Below, one piece after another: positions 25,078 through 35,420 of a stretch of 64,000 nt of DNA. The position numbers and the translations under genes were made by a program. The notes under the pieces are model-generated. The model saw only the letters and a list, made by a program, of their open reading frames with translations, did not search any database and was not told the origin of the DNA. The stretch is taken from the NCBI RefSeq assembly GCF_001590925.1, contig NZ_BCTU01000023.1, positions 23,654 through 87,653 of the forward strand, read 5' to 3'. Positions within the stretch are counted from its first letter, which is position 1, and the number at the start of each line of letters is the position of its first letter. The DNA is from Serratia plymuthica NBRC 102599 (GTDB lineage: Bacteria > Pseudomonadota > Gammaproteobacteria > Enterobacterales > Enterobacteriaceae).

Positions 25078-25779
25078 ATGTCACAATCGCCAATTGAGCT
25101 AAAAGGCAGCAGTTTTACCCTATCGGTTGTTCATTTGCATAATTCGGAACCCGAGGTAATTCGTCAGGCGTTACTGGAAAAAGTGGAGCAAGCGCCCGCT
25201 TTTTTGAAAAACGCCCCTGTTGTTATCAACGTTGCAACGCTGAACGGCGATGCAAACTGGAAAGAACTTCAACAGGCTGTCACGGCTGCGGGTCTGCGCG
25301 TTGTTGGCATCAGCGGCTGCAGAGATGAGCGTCAGAAACGCGCTATAACCCGTGCCGGGCTGCCGTTACTGAACGAAGGCAAAGGCCAAAAGATGGCCGC
25401 CCCGGAACCGGCCCCTGCGCCTGCCCCGGTGGTGGATATCAACGCCCCTGCCAAAACGCGCATCATCAGCGCCCCGGTCCGGTCCGGCCAACAAATTTAT
25501 GCCCGCAACTGCGATCTGATCGTGACCAGCAGCGTCAGTGCCGGGGCCGAATTAATTGCCGATGGCAATATTCACATTTACGGCATGATGCGCGGTCGTG
25601 CGCTGGCCGGCGCCTCAGGAGATACGCAGTGCCAGATTTTTTGCACGCACCTGGGTGCTGAGCTAGTCTCTATCGCAGGGCAGTACTGGTTGAGCGACCA
25701 AATCCCGTCCGATTTTCTCGGGCAGGCAGCACGACTCAGCCTGTTGGATAACGCTTTAACCATACAACCTTTAAATTAA
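25078..25779 (+). CDS. minC: Septum site-determining protein MinC
   Basis: Inhibitor of FtsZ ring formation at the cell poles. 233 residues: N-terminal FtsZ-interacting domain (1-105), Pro/Ala-rich linker (about 112-125, EPAPAPAP), and a C-terminal beta-helix dimer domain (about 130-233) with [20 protein letters not shown] and [17 protein letters not shown], which binds MinD. AGGA lies 4 bases before the ATG. First gene of minCDE. Confidence 0.96.
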   Translation: MSQSPIELKGSSFTLSVVHLHNSEPEVIRQALLEKVEQAPAFLKNAPVVINVATLNGDANWKELQQAVTAAGLRVVGISGCRDERQKRAITRAGLPLLNEGKGQKMAAPEPAPAPAPVVDINAPAKTRIISAPVRSGQQIYARNCDLIVTSSVSAGAELIADGNIHIYGMMRGRALAGASGDTQCQIFCTHLGAELVSIAGQYWLSDQIPSDFLGQAARLSLLDNALTIQPLN

Positions 25780-25804
25780 GCCCTTTTGACAAGGAATCCA
25801 TTTC

Positions 25805-26617
25805 ATGGCACGCATTATTGTTGTTACATCGGGTAAAGGGGGCGTTGGCAAGACCACTTCAAGCGCGGCCATCGCTACCGGCTTAGCCCAAAAAGGTAAG
25901 AAAACCGTAGTGATCGATTTCGATATCGGCCTGCGGAACCTTGACCTGATCATGGGCTGCGAACGCCGGGTGGTGTACGATTTCGTCAACGTGATTCAGG
26001 GTGATGCCACGCTGAATCAGGCGTTAATCAAAGACAAACGCACTGATAACCTTTATATCCTGCCGGCGTCGCAAACCCGCGACAAAGACGCACTGACCCG
26101 CGAAGGCGTCGAGAAAATCCTCAACGATCTGGGCGAGATGAATTTTGACTTCGTGGTCTGTGACTCACCTGCCGGCATCGAAACCGGTGCGCTGATGGCG
26201 TTGTACTTCGCCGATGAAGCCGTGATCACCACTAACCCGGAAGTCTCCTCGGTGCGTGACTCTGACCGTATTCTGGGCATCCTGTCTTCCAAATCACGCC
26301 GCGCCGAGAAAGGCGAAGCACCTATTAAGGAACACCTGCTGCTCACCCGTTACAACCCGGGCCGCGTCAGCCGTGGCGACATGTTGAGCATGGAAGACGT
26401 ACTGGAAATTCTGCGCATTCCATTGGTCGGCGTTATCCCTGAAGACCAGTCCGTGCTGCGTGCGTCTAACCAGGGCGAGCCTGTTATTCTTGATGTCGAG
26501 TCTGATGCCGGTAAGGCCTATGACGATACCGTTAGCCGCTTGTTAGGAGAAGAACGCCCCTTCCGCTTCATTGAAGAAGAGAAGAAGGGCTTCCTGAAAC
26601 GCCTTTTTGGGGGATAA
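25805..26617 (+). CDS. minD: Septum site-determining ATPase MinD
   Basis: Membrane-cycling ATPase that recruits MinC and oscillates with MinE. 270 residues. It has the deviant Walker A motif SGKGGVGKTT (residues 9-18), switch motifs VIDFDIGLRN and VCDSPAGIE, and a C-terminal amphipathic membrane-targeting helix (KKGFLKRLFGG). It follows minC by 25 bases and precedes minE by 3. Confidence 0.97.
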   Translation: MARIIVVTSGKGGVGKTTSSAAIATGLAQKGKKTVVIDFDIGLRNLDLIMGCERRVVYDFVNVIQGDATLNQALIKDKRTDNLYILPASQTRDKDALTREGVEKILNDLGEMNFDFVVCDSPAGIETGALMALYFADEAVITTNPEVSSVRDSDRILGILSSKSRRAEKGEAPIKEHLLLTRYNPGRVSRGDMLSMEDVLEILRIPLVGVIPEDQSVLRASNQGEPVILDVESDAGKAYDDTVSRLLGEERPFRFIEEEKKGFLKRLFGG

Positions 26618-26620
26618 ACC

Positions 26621-26890
26621 ATGGCATTACTAGACTTCTTTCTGTCCCGCAAAAAACCGACAGCCAATATAGCCAAGGAACGGCTGCAAATTATCGTCGC
26701 AGAGCGTCGTCGTGGGGACAGTGAGCCCCATTATCTGCCTGATCTAAAACGCGATATTCTGGCGGTAATTTGCAAATACATTCAAATCGACCCTGAAATG
26801 CTGCACGTGCAGTTTGAGCAGAAAGGGGATGATATTTCGGTACTTGAACTCAACGTGACATTACCGGAATCGGAAGAAGCAGCTAAATGA
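26621..26890 (+). CDS. minE: Cell division topological factor MinE
   Basis: 89-residue MinD activator that restricts division inhibition to the poles. The N-terminal anti-MinCD segment ([20 protein letters not shown]) and C-terminal topological domain ([20 protein letters not shown]) are intact. It is translationally linked to minD by a 3-base gap. Confidence 0.97.
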   Translation: MALLDFFLSRKKPTANIAKERLQIIVAERRRGDSEPHYLPDLKRDILAVICKYIQIDPEMLHVQFEQKGDDISVLELNVTLPESEEAAK

Positions 26891-26904
26891 TTGCGACGCA
26901 TTAA

Positions 26905-26936
26905 TTACCCCCTGTATATTTTTCTACAGGGGGTAA
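26905..26936 (+). terminator. 12-bp perfect hairpin after minE
   Basis: TTACCCCCTGTA (26905-26916) pairs fully with TACAGGGGGTAA (26925-26936); loop of 8 bases. It lies 14 bases after the minE stop and probably ends or protects the min mRNA, but no T-run follows. Confidence 0.6.
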
Positions 26937-27129
26937 CTGTATGCACATCCAGTTATTGCGATAAAAACCACCCATTAACCGTTTTCTCCCTTTGAGATTA
27001 ATCTCAATTAATCTTGCGCCGCAGTTGTTTAGAGTAAAGGATGGCGATAAAAGTATTTTCTTCGGCTATTCCTAATAAATAACCAGAGCAGCGTTTCCTT
27101 ACCCTGCCCTCTGCTTTTCTACCCATCGA

Positions 27130-28251
27130 TTAATAATTTTTCAGAATGTCCTGAAGTGGCGTCGCTAATAAATCACCGCGCCAACCGCTGACTAATTCCG
27201 GCAGGCTGTCACCGCTTTTCAATTTCCAATGCCAATTCAGCAGTTGGTTAATCTGCCGACGCGATGCCAGCAATTCACTGCTCAACCCGCTTTGTTCACT
27301 GACGATAACGATCGCCGCTTTGATATCCTTGAACACTTTCTTATAGCCTGGCTGGTCGATCAGGTTGGACAACGGTGCCGGCAGTGCAGTTTCGTCCAGC
27401 TCGCTGGCTTCTGCCACCAACGCCAGCAACGTCTTGCCGTGATAACGAATTTCCGGGCCGCTCAGGCCGAGCGAATCCAACTCTCCCAACGAAGTTGGCA
27501 TATAGCGCGCCACCTGCCAGAGATTTTCCTCGCGTACCACAAAGTTTACCGCCAAATCACGTTCGCGCGCCTGACGCAGTCGCCATTCCGCCAGTTTCTG
27601 CAAGCAGCCCAATTGGCGCGGGCGCAGCTGCCAGGCGTTGGTGATTTCACGGTAGGCCAATTCCGGCGCCAGCGACTCGCTGCGGCGCTGACAGAGCAGC
27701 AGGCACTCATTGGCGGCGGCGGCAGTCCAACCGGCGTCTTCGGTTTCCTGCACCAGTTGCTTGGCCATCGGCAGCAGGTAGAACACGTCGGCTGCGGCGT
27801 ATACGCACTGTTTTTCCGTCAGCGGACGCGCCAGCCAATCCGTACGGGATTCACTTTTATCCAGATCTACCTGCATATACTCCGTCACCAGAGTCGCAAA
27901 ACCACAAGACAGCGGTCGACCGGTAAAGGCTGCCAGGATCTGAGTGTCGACCATCGGGGTCGGCAGCGTTTTGAACGCATTCAGGAATACCTCAAGGTCT
28001 TCGCTGCCGGCGTGCAGGAATTTCACAATCTGGGTATCGCTCAGCAGATCGATAAACGGCTGCCATTGCTTGATCGGCAAGGGATCGATCAGGGAGAGTT
28101 GTTCACCGTCGTATAACTGAATCAGGCCTAACTGCGGATAGTAGGTGCGCGTTCTGACAAATTCGGTGTCCAACGCAATCTGGGCATGGTTTCTTGCCTG
28201 CTCGCAGACCTGCTGCAATCCGGCATCGGTAGTGATCAACTGATAGTTCAA
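27130..28251 (-). CDS. rnd: Ribonuclease D (TTG start)
   Basis: 3'-5' exoribonuclease of tRNA maturation. 373 residues. DEDDy motifs: ALDTEFVRT (about 27-35), a FLHAGSEDLEVF segment, and YAAADVFYLLP with the Tyr; two HRDC domains follow (about 210-373). TTG 28251 is chosen as start because the product then begins MNYQLITTD as in E. coli, whose rnd also starts with UUG, and GAGA lies before it. An in-frame ATG at 28302 would add 17 unrelated residues. Confidence 0.93.
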   Translation of the reverse strand: MNYQLITTDAGLQQVCEQARNHAQIALDTEFVRTRTYYPQLGLIQLYDGEQLSLIDPLPIKQWQPFIDLLSDTQIVKFLHAGSEDLEVFLNAFKTLPTPMVDTQILAAFTGRPLSCGFATLVTEYMQVDLDKSESRTDWLARPLTEKQCVYAAADVFYLLPMAKQLVQETEDAGWTAAAANECLLLCQRRSESLAPELAYREITNAWQLRPRQLGCLQKLAEWRLRQARERDLAVNFVVREENLWQVARYMPTSLGELDSLGLSGPEIRYHGKTLLALVAEASELDETALPAPLSNLIDQPGYKKVFKDIKAAIVIVSEQSGLSSELLASRRQINQLLNWHWKLKSGDSLPELVSGWRGDLLATPLQDILKNY

Positions 28252-28340
28252 AACGTCATTCTCTTGGTCGCTTTCATGATTCAAACACAACAACGCCGGC
28301 ATTCACCGGCGTCGTTGATCTGTAAGGCGTGGATGATAAC

Positions 28341-30029
28341 CTAGGCGGCATCGGCCGCCCGCGTTTTTTTCTGCTCATCACGCAGTTCTCGCCGCAAAAT
28401 TTTACCGACGTTAGATTTCGGCAACTCGTCGCGGAACTCAACAATTTTAGGCACTTTATACCCGGTCAGGTACCGGCGGCAATGGGTCAACAGCTCTTCT
28501 TTGGTCAGAGAGGCGTCTTTCTTCACCACGCAAATCTTGACCGTTTCACCGGACACGTCATTCGGCACACCAATCGCAGCAGACTCCAGCACCTTCGGAT
28601 GCTGGCTGACCACGTCTTCGATCTCATTCGGGTAAACGTTAAAACCGGAAACCAGAATCATGTCTTTCTTGCGATCGACGACGCGTACAAAGCCCGACTC
28701 GTCAACTGTAACGATATCGCCGGTTGCGAGCCAGCCCTCTTTTAACACTTCATCAGTGGCGTCCGGCCGCTGCCAGTAGCCTAACATAACTTGCGGTCCT
28801 TTGACCCACAGTTCACCCGGCTCACCCACCGGCACATCATGGCCATCATCATCCACCAGCCGAATATCGGTGGACGAGACGGGCAGACCGATGCTGCCGC
28901 TGTAGTGCGTCAGATCGTGCGGGTTACAGGTAACCAGCGGCGCACATTCCGTCAGGCCATAACCCTCAAGCAAATGCCTGCCGGTGACCTTCTCCCACTT
29001 GTCCGCCACTGCCTTCTGCACCGACATCCCGCCCCCGACCGAGAAACGCAAAGTCGAAAAATCCAGCTTGTGGAAATCTTCATTATTGAGCAGCGCATTA
29101 AACAGCGTATTGACGCCGCTGATGGCAGTGAATGGATATTTGGCCAGCTCTTTCACCAGCCCCGGAATATCGCGCGGGTTAGTGATCAGCAAATTGCGAC
29201 CGCCCAGCTCGAGAAACAGCAGGCAATTCACCGTCAGTGCAAAAATATGGTAGAGCGGCAGCGCGGTGACTATCAGTTCCTGACCATCGCGGAACAGCGG
29301 CCCGTAGGCGGCGTTGCACTGCGCCAAATTGGCCTGCATGTTACGGTGCGTCAGCATTGCGCCCTTCGCCACACCGGTGGTACCGCCGGTATATTGCAGA
29401 AACGCCAGATCGGAATTGATGATATCGGGTTTGACATACTGCAGGCGGCGCCCGCGTTGCAAGGCGCTACGGAAAGAAATTGCGGCCGGCAGATGGTATT
29501 TCGGCACCAGTCGCTTAATGTACTTCACCACAAAGTTGACCAACGTGCCTTTGGCGGTGGAGAGCTGGTCACCCATGCGCGTCAGAATCACATGTTTTAC
29601 CTGGGTATTGAACACCACTTTTTCCAACGTATGGGCAAAGTTGGAGACGATCACGATAGCGCCGGCGCCACTGTCATTCAGTTGGTGTTCCAGCTCGCGC
29701 GGCGTATACAGGGGGTTAACGTTTACCACCACCATGCCGGCGCGCAAAATGCCGAACAGCGCGATCGGATACTGCAACAGGTTTGGCATCATCAGGGCAA
29801 CGCGATCCCCCTTCTTCAAGCCCAACTCATTTTGCAGGTAAGCGGCAAAGGCCCGGCTGCGTTCCTCCAGCTTACGGAAGGTCATCATCTCGCCCATGTT
29901 GATGAAAGCGGGTTGATCGGCATAGCGCTGAACCGCATTTTCAAACATTTCGACCAAAGATGAATAATGATCGGCGTCGATCTCTGCCGGAACATCTGCC
30001 GGGTAACGTTTTAACCAGACCTTATCCAA
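28341..30029 (-). CDS. fadD: Long-chain fatty acid-CoA ligase FadD (TTG start)
   Basis: Inner-membrane-associated enzyme that activates imported fatty acids to acyl-CoA. 562 residues; ATP/AMP motif [18 protein letters not shown] (about 215-232) and the FACS signature region ending [23 protein letters not shown] 30029 is the likely start: CAGGAG lies 7 bases before, and the product begins [14 protein letters not shown] as E. coli FadD (also UUG-initiated). FadR- and CRP-like sites lie upstream. The tail [13 protein letters not shown] is intact. Confidence 0.95.
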   Translation of the reverse strand: MDKVWLKRYPADVPAEIDADHYSSLVEMFENAVQRYADQPAFINMGEMMTFRKLEERSRAFAAYLQNELGLKKGDRVALMMPNLLQYPIALFGILRAGMVVVNVNPLYTPRELEHQLNDSGAGAIVIVSNFAHTLEKVVFNTQVKHVILTRMGDQLSTAKGTLVNFVVKYIKRLVPKYHLPAAISFRSALQRGRRLQYVKPDIINSDLAFLQYTGGTTGVAKGAMLTHRNMQANLAQCNAAYGPLFRDGQELIVTALPLYHIFALTVNCLLFLELGGRNLLITNPRDIPGLVKELAKYPFTAISGVNTLFNALLNNEDFHKLDFSTLRFSVGGGMSVQKAVADKWEKVTGRHLLEGYGLTECAPLVTCNPHDLTHYSGSIGLPVSSTDIRLVDDDGHDVPVGEPGELWVKGPQVMLGYWQRPDATDEVLKEGWLATGDIVTVDESGFVRVVDRKKDMILVSGFNVYPNEIEDVVSQHPKVLESAAIGVPNDVSGETVKICVVKKDASLTKEELLTHCRRYLTGYKVPKIVEFRDELPKSNVGKILRRELRDEQKKTRAADAA

Positions 30030-30101
30030 GGTATTACTCCTGAAATCATTGCTCATTATCATCGCAACCCCTAACACGCAGCCAAATCATAACAATATTT
30101 T

Positions 30102-30118
30102 AACTCAGCAGACCAGTT
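30102..30118 (-). promoter_or_regulatory. FadR operator upstream of fadD
   Basis: On the minus strand AACTGGTCTGCTGAGTT closely resembles the E. coli fadD FadR operator (AGCTGGTATGATGAGTT, from memory) and the general ACTGGT-GA pattern. It lies 73-89 bases before the TTG start. Confidence 0.8.
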
Positions 30119-30141
30119 TGGGTTTTAAACATTATTCAGGT

Positions 30142-30157
30142 TGCGATGTACATCACT
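30142..30157. promoter_or_regulatory. CRP-like site upstream of fadD
   Basis: TGCGATGTACATCACT matches TGTGA-N6-TCACA at eight of ten positions and lies 25 bases further from fadD than the FadR site, a position suited to activation. fadD is CRP-activated in E. coli. Confidence 0.6.
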
Positions 30158-30186
30158 AATTGGCGGTATTTCCCTATGCCAAAAGG

Positions 30187-30206
30187 AAAAGGCGGCCGGA
30201 GCCGCC
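30187..30206 (-). terminator. Rho-independent terminator of the yeaY transcript
   Basis: On the minus strand GGCGGC and GCCGCC arms (30206-30191) around a 4-base loop are followed by TTTT and a further T-rich stretch. It lies about 30 bases after the yeaY stop. Confidence 0.7.
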
Positions 30207-30237
30207 CTGGTAAAATTTGTTAACTTCAAGCACAACC

Positions 30238-30828
30238 CTACTCGGTAACGATGGTTTGGATCTGCGTAGGACCAGGATTGTACCAGCCATACCCTACGCC
30301 CCACCCCGGGCCCCAGGTGCCGCTGCGCCAGCCCCATGGCCCCATCGGCGCCGGTGGCATCATCACCTGCTGGGTCAGGTGCCAGCGCTTGTAACCTGTG
30401 GCGTTCATCGTTACAAACTTGTACGGCGTCATGCCGATTTTGCCTTCTTTCACGCCGGTGATTGGCCCGACCACGGTAACCAACTGACCTTTAAAATCGA
30501 CCGGCTCCAGGAAACCGTTGACCGTAGCGAGCAAACGGCCCCGTGATGGCTCGCCCAGAATCGGCCGGGCACCAGAATCGAGCGGCACCGCCGCGATCTC
30601 GAGCACTGTGCGCCCCTGTTCGTTAGCGACGTTCACTACGGTGCCGCCAAAGCGGGCTTCAGCTCCTGCAAACAGATTCGGCGCATTTTGCACCGAAGAC
30701 AACTGCTGCACCGGCGTCGCCGTACTGCCTTTGATCGCATCCGGCACGGTTACGCAGCCTGACAACGCCAGCGCGCCGCCGGCCATGGCCAGCAGCGACA
30801 TTTTTTTACTTACAGTGCGGGTTAACAT
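30238..30828 (-). CDS. yeaY: Slp-family outer-membrane lipoprotein YeaY
   Basis: 196-residue lipoprotein. The signal peptide ends in the lipobox ALSGC (Cys about 25), followed by VTVPDAIKG typical of the Slp family. Slp is a starvation/acid-induced outer-membrane lipoprotein; YeaY is its paralogue, of unknown role. The tail is rich in Gly/Trp/Pro. ATG 30828 with CAGGAGA upstream is preferred to an in-frame ATG at 30891. Located between fadD and tsaB as in E. coli. Confidence 0.9.
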   Translation of the reverse strand: MLTRTVSKKMSLLAMAGGALALSGCVTVPDAIKGSTATPVQQLSSVQNAPNLFAGAEARFGGTVVNVANEQGRTVLEIAAVPLDSGARPILGEPSRGRLLATVNGFLEPVDFKGQLVTVVGPITGVKEGKIGMTPYKFVTMNATGYKRWHLTQQVMMPPAPMGPWGWRSGTWGPGWGVGYGWYNPGPTQIQTIVTE

Positions 30829-30929
30829 CGTCGCAATCTCCTGAAATGGCTGTAACTTTGACATCAAATCGCTGAGCAAGTTGCAGTTCATTCATAGCCC
30901 GGATTCAACCACAGCACAATAGGCTGCCG

Positions 30930-31631
30930 TTATTCGCGCCCAGGCAGCTTTTTCCAGGTGACTTCGTTGCGCAGGTAAGTCGGTTCGGCATTTTCTACCG
31001 CCACCGACAGCCCTTGTTGCCAGGCATGCAGCGCCAGCGGCAACATGTCTTGCGCTTGCGGCAGCAGCATTTGCCCGTCGCGCAGGCCCAGGGAAGAGCC
31101 TGCAATCAGATCCGGGTAGGTTTGCCAGCCGGTGCCCACATGCGCCCAGTTGCCTTGCAGGCCTTGCGCGCGTCCCAGCGCTTGCTGTGGCGAAAGCACA
31201 GCTTCACCTTCGCTTTCCAGCCAAATGCCGTCTTGCCCGCGCTCAAACTGCCCCCAGTAGACCTCACCCATTCGCGCATCAATCGCCGCCAACACTCGAT
31301 CAGCACCGGTAACGCGCCAGGCGCCCTGCGCCATGGTTTGCAGTGTAGAGATGCCCAGCATTGGCAACTCGGCACCCAACGCCAGCCCTTGCGCAATGCC
31401 GATACCGATACGTACGCCGGTAAAGCTGCCGGGCCCGCGGCCAAAAGCCAGCGCGTCGAGTTGATTAAGGGTTAAACCGGATTCCGCCAGCACTTGCTGC
31501 ACCATCGGTAAAATGCGTTGCGTATGCTCACGTGGGCACAGCTCAAACAGGGCGTGGATTTCGCCTTGATTCCAGATGGCGACGGAACAGGCTTCCGTCG
31601 CCGTATCGATCGCTAAAATTCGCGTGGACAT
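30930..31631 (-). CDS. tsaB: tRNA t6A synthesis protein TsaB
   Basis: 233-residue member of the ASKHA fold that pairs with TsaD and works with TsaE to make N6-threonylcarbamoyladenosine at position 37 of ANN-decoding tRNAs. N-terminal motif [15 protein letters not shown] (about 5-19), then [23 protein letters not shown] 31631 has AGAGG upstream and matches the family start ([12 protein letters not shown]). It probably forms a transcript with downstream yeaY. Confidence 0.94.
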   Translation of the reverse strand: MSTRILAIDTATEACSVAIWNQGEIHALFELCPREHTQRILPMVQQVLAESGLTLNQLDALAFGRGPGSFTGVRIGIGIAQGLALGAELPMLGISTLQTMAQGAWRVTGADRVLAAIDARMGEVYWGQFERGQDGIWLESEGEAVLSPQQALGRAQGLQGNWAHVGTGWQTYPDLIAGSSLGLRDGQMLLPQAQDMLPLALHAWQQGLSVAVENAEPTYLRNEVTWKKLPGRE

Positions 31632-31696
31632 ACCAACCTCTGGCGGGAAAAAACAGGGCGCGCATTGTAGCACAGCCCCGTGGCTGCGCCTATCCG

Positions 31697-33601
31697 CTAG
31701 CGTTCAGCCTGCAGGAAGGCAATCGCCTGAGCGATATCCCGCGTGCGCGGCGTCGGCGGCAGGCTATTGAGGAACACCTCGCCATAAGGCCGCATCACCA
31801 GACGGTTATCGCAGATCACCAGCACACCGCGATCGTCAGTATCGCGGATCAGGCGTCCGACACCCTGCTTCAGGGTAATGACCGCATCCGGCAATTGCAC
31901 GTCGTTGAACGGATCGCCGCCACGCAGCCGGCAATCTTCAATTCGCGCCTTCAACAGCGGATCGTCGGGCGAGGTAAACGGCAGCTTGTCGATGATCACG
32001 CACGACAAAGCGTCACCGCGCACGTCAACCCCTTCCCAGAAACTGCTGGTCGCCACCAGCAACGCGTTGCCGGCCTCGACAAACTGCGCCAACAGTTGGC
32101 CTTTACTGGTTTCCCCTTGCAACAGTACCGGCAGCGTCATGGTGGCACGGAACTCCTCCGCCAGTTCGCGCATCATCTGGTGCGAAGTGCAAAGGAAGAA
32201 ACAGCGGCCATTATTGGCTTCAATCAGCGGCCGCAGCATGCGCGCCAACTGGCGGGCGCCGCCGGGTTGATTCGGCGAAGGCAGAAAACGCGGTACGCAC
32301 AGCAAGGCCTGGTTGGCGTAGTCGAACGGGCTGGCCAACAACAAGGTTTTGGCTTTGGTCAGGCCCAACCGCTCGGTAAAATGCCCCATCTGCTCGTTGA
32401 CCGACAACGTTGCCGAGGTAAAAATCCAGCTGCCCGGTTTCTCATCCAGCAGCTCACGAAAACGATCCGCCACCGTCAGCGGCGTCAGTGCCAACACGAA
32501 ATGGCGTGAATTGCATTCATACCAGTAGCTGAAGCCTGGCTCGTTGACCTCTTTCAATCGTTTGAGGCGTGCGCGATACAGCGTGGCGCGCTCGAAGGCG
32601 GCGTCCAGCAAGGCCGAGCGGCCAAGGGACAGTTTAACCACGTCGTAGCACAGCTCCAACGCGTCATCGAGCAGCAGCAGGGCGCGCTGCACGTTCGGTT
32701 GACCAAGCACGTCGCGCAGGTTGCCGCGAAACCCCGGCTCCCCCAACATCAAACGGAAATCCTGGGTGCTCTGGCTGAGGCGATCGGCGCTTTTTTGCAA
32801 CTGTGCGGCGTCGCGCACTTCGGTGCGGTAGGCAATAGTAATGTCTTTAGCGAGATCCAGCAGTTGGCGGCTGGTCAGTTGCTTGCCGAAATACTGGCTG
32901 GCGATGTCGGGGATCTGATGGGCTTCGTCGAAAATCATCACGTCAGCCTCGGGGATTAACTCGGCAAATCCGCCCTCTTTCACCACCATATCCGCCAGAA
33001 ACAGATGATGGTTCACCACGATAACGTCGGCATCCATGGCACGACGGCGAGCCTTGACCACAAAGCAATCTTTATACAACGGGCAGTCGCTGCCCAGGCA
33101 GTTGTCGTTGGTGCTGGTCACCAGCGGCCAGATAAAGCTGTCTTCCGCCACGTCGCTGCAACTGCTGATGTCGCCCTCTTTGGTCAATGATGACCATTTG
33201 CGCAAATGGACCAGATCGATCAGCGTCTGTCCGGCCAGCTCACCGCCGGCCATCGATTGTTGCTCCAGACGCTCCAGACACAGGTAGTTGGAACGCCCTT
33301 TCAACAGCGCCATCTTGCCTTTGTACTTGAGCGCTTTGGCGACGGTAGGCAGATCGCGCGCATAAAGCTGGTCCTGCAGGGCTTTTGAACCGGTGGAAAT
33401 AATCACTTTGCGATCGGCACGCAGCGCCGGCACCAAATAGGCGAAGGTTTTACCGGTACCGGTGCCCGCTTCGACCACCAGTTCCTGTTTGAAATTAATG
33501 GCCTCGGTGACCGCTTCCGCCATCTGCCGCTGAGCTTCACGCGGTTTGAAACCCTTGATTGCCTGCGCCAGTGCGCCGTCTGTTGCGAAATCGTCCGTCA
33601 C
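31697..33601 (-). CDS. yoaA: XPD/DinG-family ATP-dependent DNA helicase YoaA
   Basis: 634-residue superfamily 2, iron-sulfur helicase. Walker [17 protein letters not shown] (about 39-54), four cysteines of the 4Fe-4S site (one in NYLCLERL, one in ISSCSD, and the pair in [14 protein letters not shown], about 110-180), DEAH box [11 protein letters not shown], and C-terminal motifs [13 protein letters not shown] and [14 protein letters not shown]. In E. coli YoaA pairs with HolC to help repair replication forks. Gene order yoaA-tsaB-yeaY is as in E. coli. Confidence 0.93.
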   Translation of the reverse strand: MTDDFATDGALAQAIKGFKPREAQRQMAEAVTEAINFKQELVVEAGTGTGKTFAYLVPALRADRKVIISTGSKALQDQLYARDLPTVAKALKYKGKMALLKGRSNYLCLERLEQQSMAGGELAGQTLIDLVHLRKWSSLTKEGDISSCSDVAEDSFIWPLVTSTNDNCLGSDCPLYKDCFVVKARRRAMDADVIVVNHHLFLADMVVKEGGFAELIPEADVMIFDEAHQIPDIASQYFGKQLTSRQLLDLAKDITIAYRTEVRDAAQLQKSADRLSQSTQDFRLMLGEPGFRGNLRDVLGQPNVQRALLLLDDALELCYDVVKLSLGRSALLDAAFERATLYRARLKRLKEVNEPGFSYWYECNSRHFVLALTPLTVADRFRELLDEKPGSWIFTSATLSVNEQMGHFTERLGLTKAKTLLLASPFDYANQALLCVPRFLPSPNQPGGARQLARMLRPLIEANNGRCFFLCTSHQMMRELAEEFRATMTLPVLLQGETSKGQLLAQFVEAGNALLVATSSFWEGVDVRGDALSCVIIDKLPFTSPDDPLLKARIEDCRLRGGDPFNDVQLPDAVITLKQGVGRLIRDTDDRGVLVICDNRLVMRPYGEVFLNSLPPTPRTRDIAQAIAFLQAER

Positions 33602-33669
33602 GCTATCTCTCTGCCAGTGTAATTCAGCGGTGATTATGCCAATCCTGCCGCACGGCTACCACAGACTTT

Positions 33670-33715
33670 TACCCTATGGCTTTCAAGCCGCACTGCAGCT
33701 TGAAAGACGACGGGT
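33670..33715. repeat. Interspersed palindromic repeat, copy A
   Basis: Imperfect palindrome bounded by TACCC and GGGT, with inner arms CTTTCAAGC and GCTTGAAAG. The 3' part (GCAGCTTGAAAGACGACGGG) recurs with variation at 38041-38060 and about 58314-58335. It lies in the short gap between divergent yoaA and ridA-like genes. Probably a small enterobacterial intergenic repeat. Confidence 0.65.
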
Positions 33716-33782
33716 TCATCGTCGCGTATTTCTGCCGACGGCTGTGTTACCCTTAAGGTGATGATGATATGGAGATAACTGA

Positions 33783-34127
33783 ATGAACATCGAACGCATT
33801 GATCCCGACCAACGCTGGTCCGAAGCTGTGATTCACAACGACACCGTCTATTACACCAGCGTACCGGAAAATCTGGATGACGACGCCACCGCACAGACGG
33901 CAAACACCCTGGCAGCCATTGACGTGCTGCTGGCCCGCGTTGGCTCCGACAAGAGCCGAATATTGGACGCCACTATTTTCCTGGCAGACGCCGCAGATTT
34001 CGCCGCGATGAACGCCGCCTGGGATGCCTGGGTGGTTGCCGGCAGCGCACCGGTGCGCTGTACCGTGCAGGCCAAATTGATGAACCCGAAGTACAAGGTT
34101 GAAATCAAGATTATCGCCGCGCTGTAA
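33783..34127 (+). CDS. yoaB: RidA/YjgF-family protein YoaB
   Basis: 114-residue trimeric Rid-family protein; members deaminate reactive enamine/imine intermediates. The C-terminal region PVRCTVQAKLMNPKYKVEI matches the family and keeps the arginine equivalent to the RidA catalytic Arg105. GGAG precedes the ATG by 8-9 bases. Divergent from yoaA, as in E. coli. The exact substrate is not known. Confidence 0.9.
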   Translation: MNIERIDPDQRWSEAVIHNDTVYYTSVPENLDDDATAQTANTLAAIDVLLARVGSDKSRILDATIFLADAADFAAMNAAWDAWVVAGSAPVRCTVQAKLMNPKYKVEIKIIAAL

Positions 34128-34133
34128 ACAAAA

Positions 34134-34162
34134 AACCGCAGGGAGTGACCCCTGCGGTTTTT
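34134..34162. terminator. Bidirectional terminator between yoaB and mdtI
   Basis: AACCGCAGGG (34134-34143) pairs with CCCTGCGGTT (34150-34159); T-run follows on the plus strand and an A-run precedes it, so it serves both convergent genes. Confidence 0.9.
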
Positions 34163-34184
34163 ATGTTGTCATTCTGCGCGCTGA

Positions 34185-34514
34185 TTAAGCCAGTTTGATA
34201 ATCACCATTCCCGCCAACAGCAGCGCCAGGCCGATCCAGCCCTTGGCATTCAGCCGCTGGCCGAACAGGATCCAACCGGCGGCGATGGTTGCGGCAATAC
34301 CGAAACCGCCCCAGAGCGCATAGGCCACCGACAGATCAATCCCCTTCACCGCCTGCGCCAGCGCACTGAACGCGCCCAGCACCGACAGCAGAGACAACAG
34401 ACCCATCCATACTTTACGGAAGCCGTCCGACATTTTCAGAAAGATGTTGGCGACAATTTCCAGGACTATCGCCAGTGCCAGAAACCCGATGTGGTACAAC
34501 TCAAGCTGTTGCAT
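34185..34514 (-). CDS. mdtI: Spermidine export protein MdtI (SMR family)
   Basis: 109-residue small multidrug resistance-type protein with four helices. The membrane-embedded Glu is in [20 protein letters not shown] (about 15-34). With MdtJ it forms a heterodimer that exports spermidine. It overlaps mdtJ by 14 bases, so the two are translationally coupled. Confidence 0.93.
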   Translation of the reverse strand: MQQLELYHIGFLALAIVLEIVANIFLKMSDGFRKVWMGLLSLLSVLGAFSALAQAVKGIDLSVAYALWGGFGIAATIAAGWILFGQRLNAKGWIGLALLLAGMVIIKLA

Positions 34515-34869
34515 GGTTGTTACCTCGCGGGCTGACCTGTTTTCGTACCTTGCGGGTGCCGGATTTCACCAGCATGATGCCGGCAATCAGCGTCACCAGA
34601 CCCAACACTTTCAACGCAGAGATCGGCTCATCAAACCACAACACGCTGAACAGCGTAATAAACAGGATACCGATACCTTCCCATAGCGCATAGGCCACGC
34701 CAAGGGCGACGCGTTTTATCGCCAGCGACAGCATTACGTAAGAAGCGGTGATCATCACATACATCACGATATGCCCGGTCATGCCGCCGCTGATACTGGC
34801 GTATTTCATCGACAGGGTACCGATAATTTCGGCCACGATAGCCAAACCTAAAAAGATCCAATAAATCAT
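34501..34869 (-). CDS. mdtJ: Spermidine export protein MdtJ (SMR family)
   Basis: 122-residue partner of MdtI, four helices, with the conserved Glu in [21 protein letters not shown] 34869 gives MIYWIFLGL, matching E. coli MdtJ; ATG 34899 is in frame but adds unrelated residues. The C-terminal extension ([15 protein letters not shown]) overlaps the mdtI start. Confidence 0.93.
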   Translation of the reverse strand: MIYWIFLGLAIVAEIIGTLSMKYASISGGMTGHIVMYVMITASYVMLSLAIKRVALGVAYALWEGIGILFITLFSVLWFDEPISALKVLGLVTLIAGIMLVKSGTRKVRKQVSPRGNNHATA

Positions 34870-35340
34870 AATTTTTCTCCCAAACGGCGAATAACGCACG
34901 CTAAGGCGTATTTATCCCGATTTATCTCGTTGGACAGGCGTAATAAGGCGCTGGCGACGCAGAGATCCCTGGGGATAAATTGACCCAAACGTAATAAAAA
35001 TGTTTGCCCGGCTACGCGGAATGACGAAGGACTGAGCCTGTCACCAGCACCGGTTAAGGGAGAAAGACGCTATAGCTCGCTGCACCAGTGATGCTCACTG
35101 GCAAGGATGGCAGAAAGGAAAAGCTGGCAAGTAGAGGTTCTGAGGGTAGTTCCATTAAGTTTCATCATAATTATTCTCTATTCTCAGCCGCACACCGTGC
35201 GATTTGCCCAATATCCTCATAAAAGTAAAATTTTCAACTGCGATATTTGTACCATAACCCAAATAAGAAAGCAAACTGCCGTTTTCACAAGAAGTAGAAA
35301 AAAACGGGTTAAAAATAAGAAAGTTAAGCATTTTAAAAAT
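34870..35340. other. Long intergenic region between mdtJ and eda
   Basis: About 470 bases. The half near mdtJ has normal composition and a hairpin (CCAGTGA...TCACTGG near 35084-35100). The half near eda (about 35150-35345) is strongly AT-rich and holds no credible gene; frames through it lack ribosome sites. It could include the mdtJI promoter region or an unrecognised RNA. Confidence 0.5.
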
Positions 35341-35368
35341 AAAAAAAGGTTCAACGGGCCGTTGAACC
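35341..35368 (-). terminator. Rho-independent terminator of eda
   Basis: On the minus strand GGTTCAACG (35368-35360) pairs with CGTTGAACC (35356-35348), followed by seven T. It lies about 50 bases after the eda stop. Confidence 0.9.
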
Positions 35369-35420
35369 TTGATGATTTCAAAGGTGGGCAAACAATCGCC
35401 AATCCCAGGCGCGGCGCGGG

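Noticed and set aside
28791..29963. 390-codon open frame on the plus strand
   Set aside because: Antisense to fadD, rich in Arg/Gln/His as expected from a shadow of a GC-rich gene.
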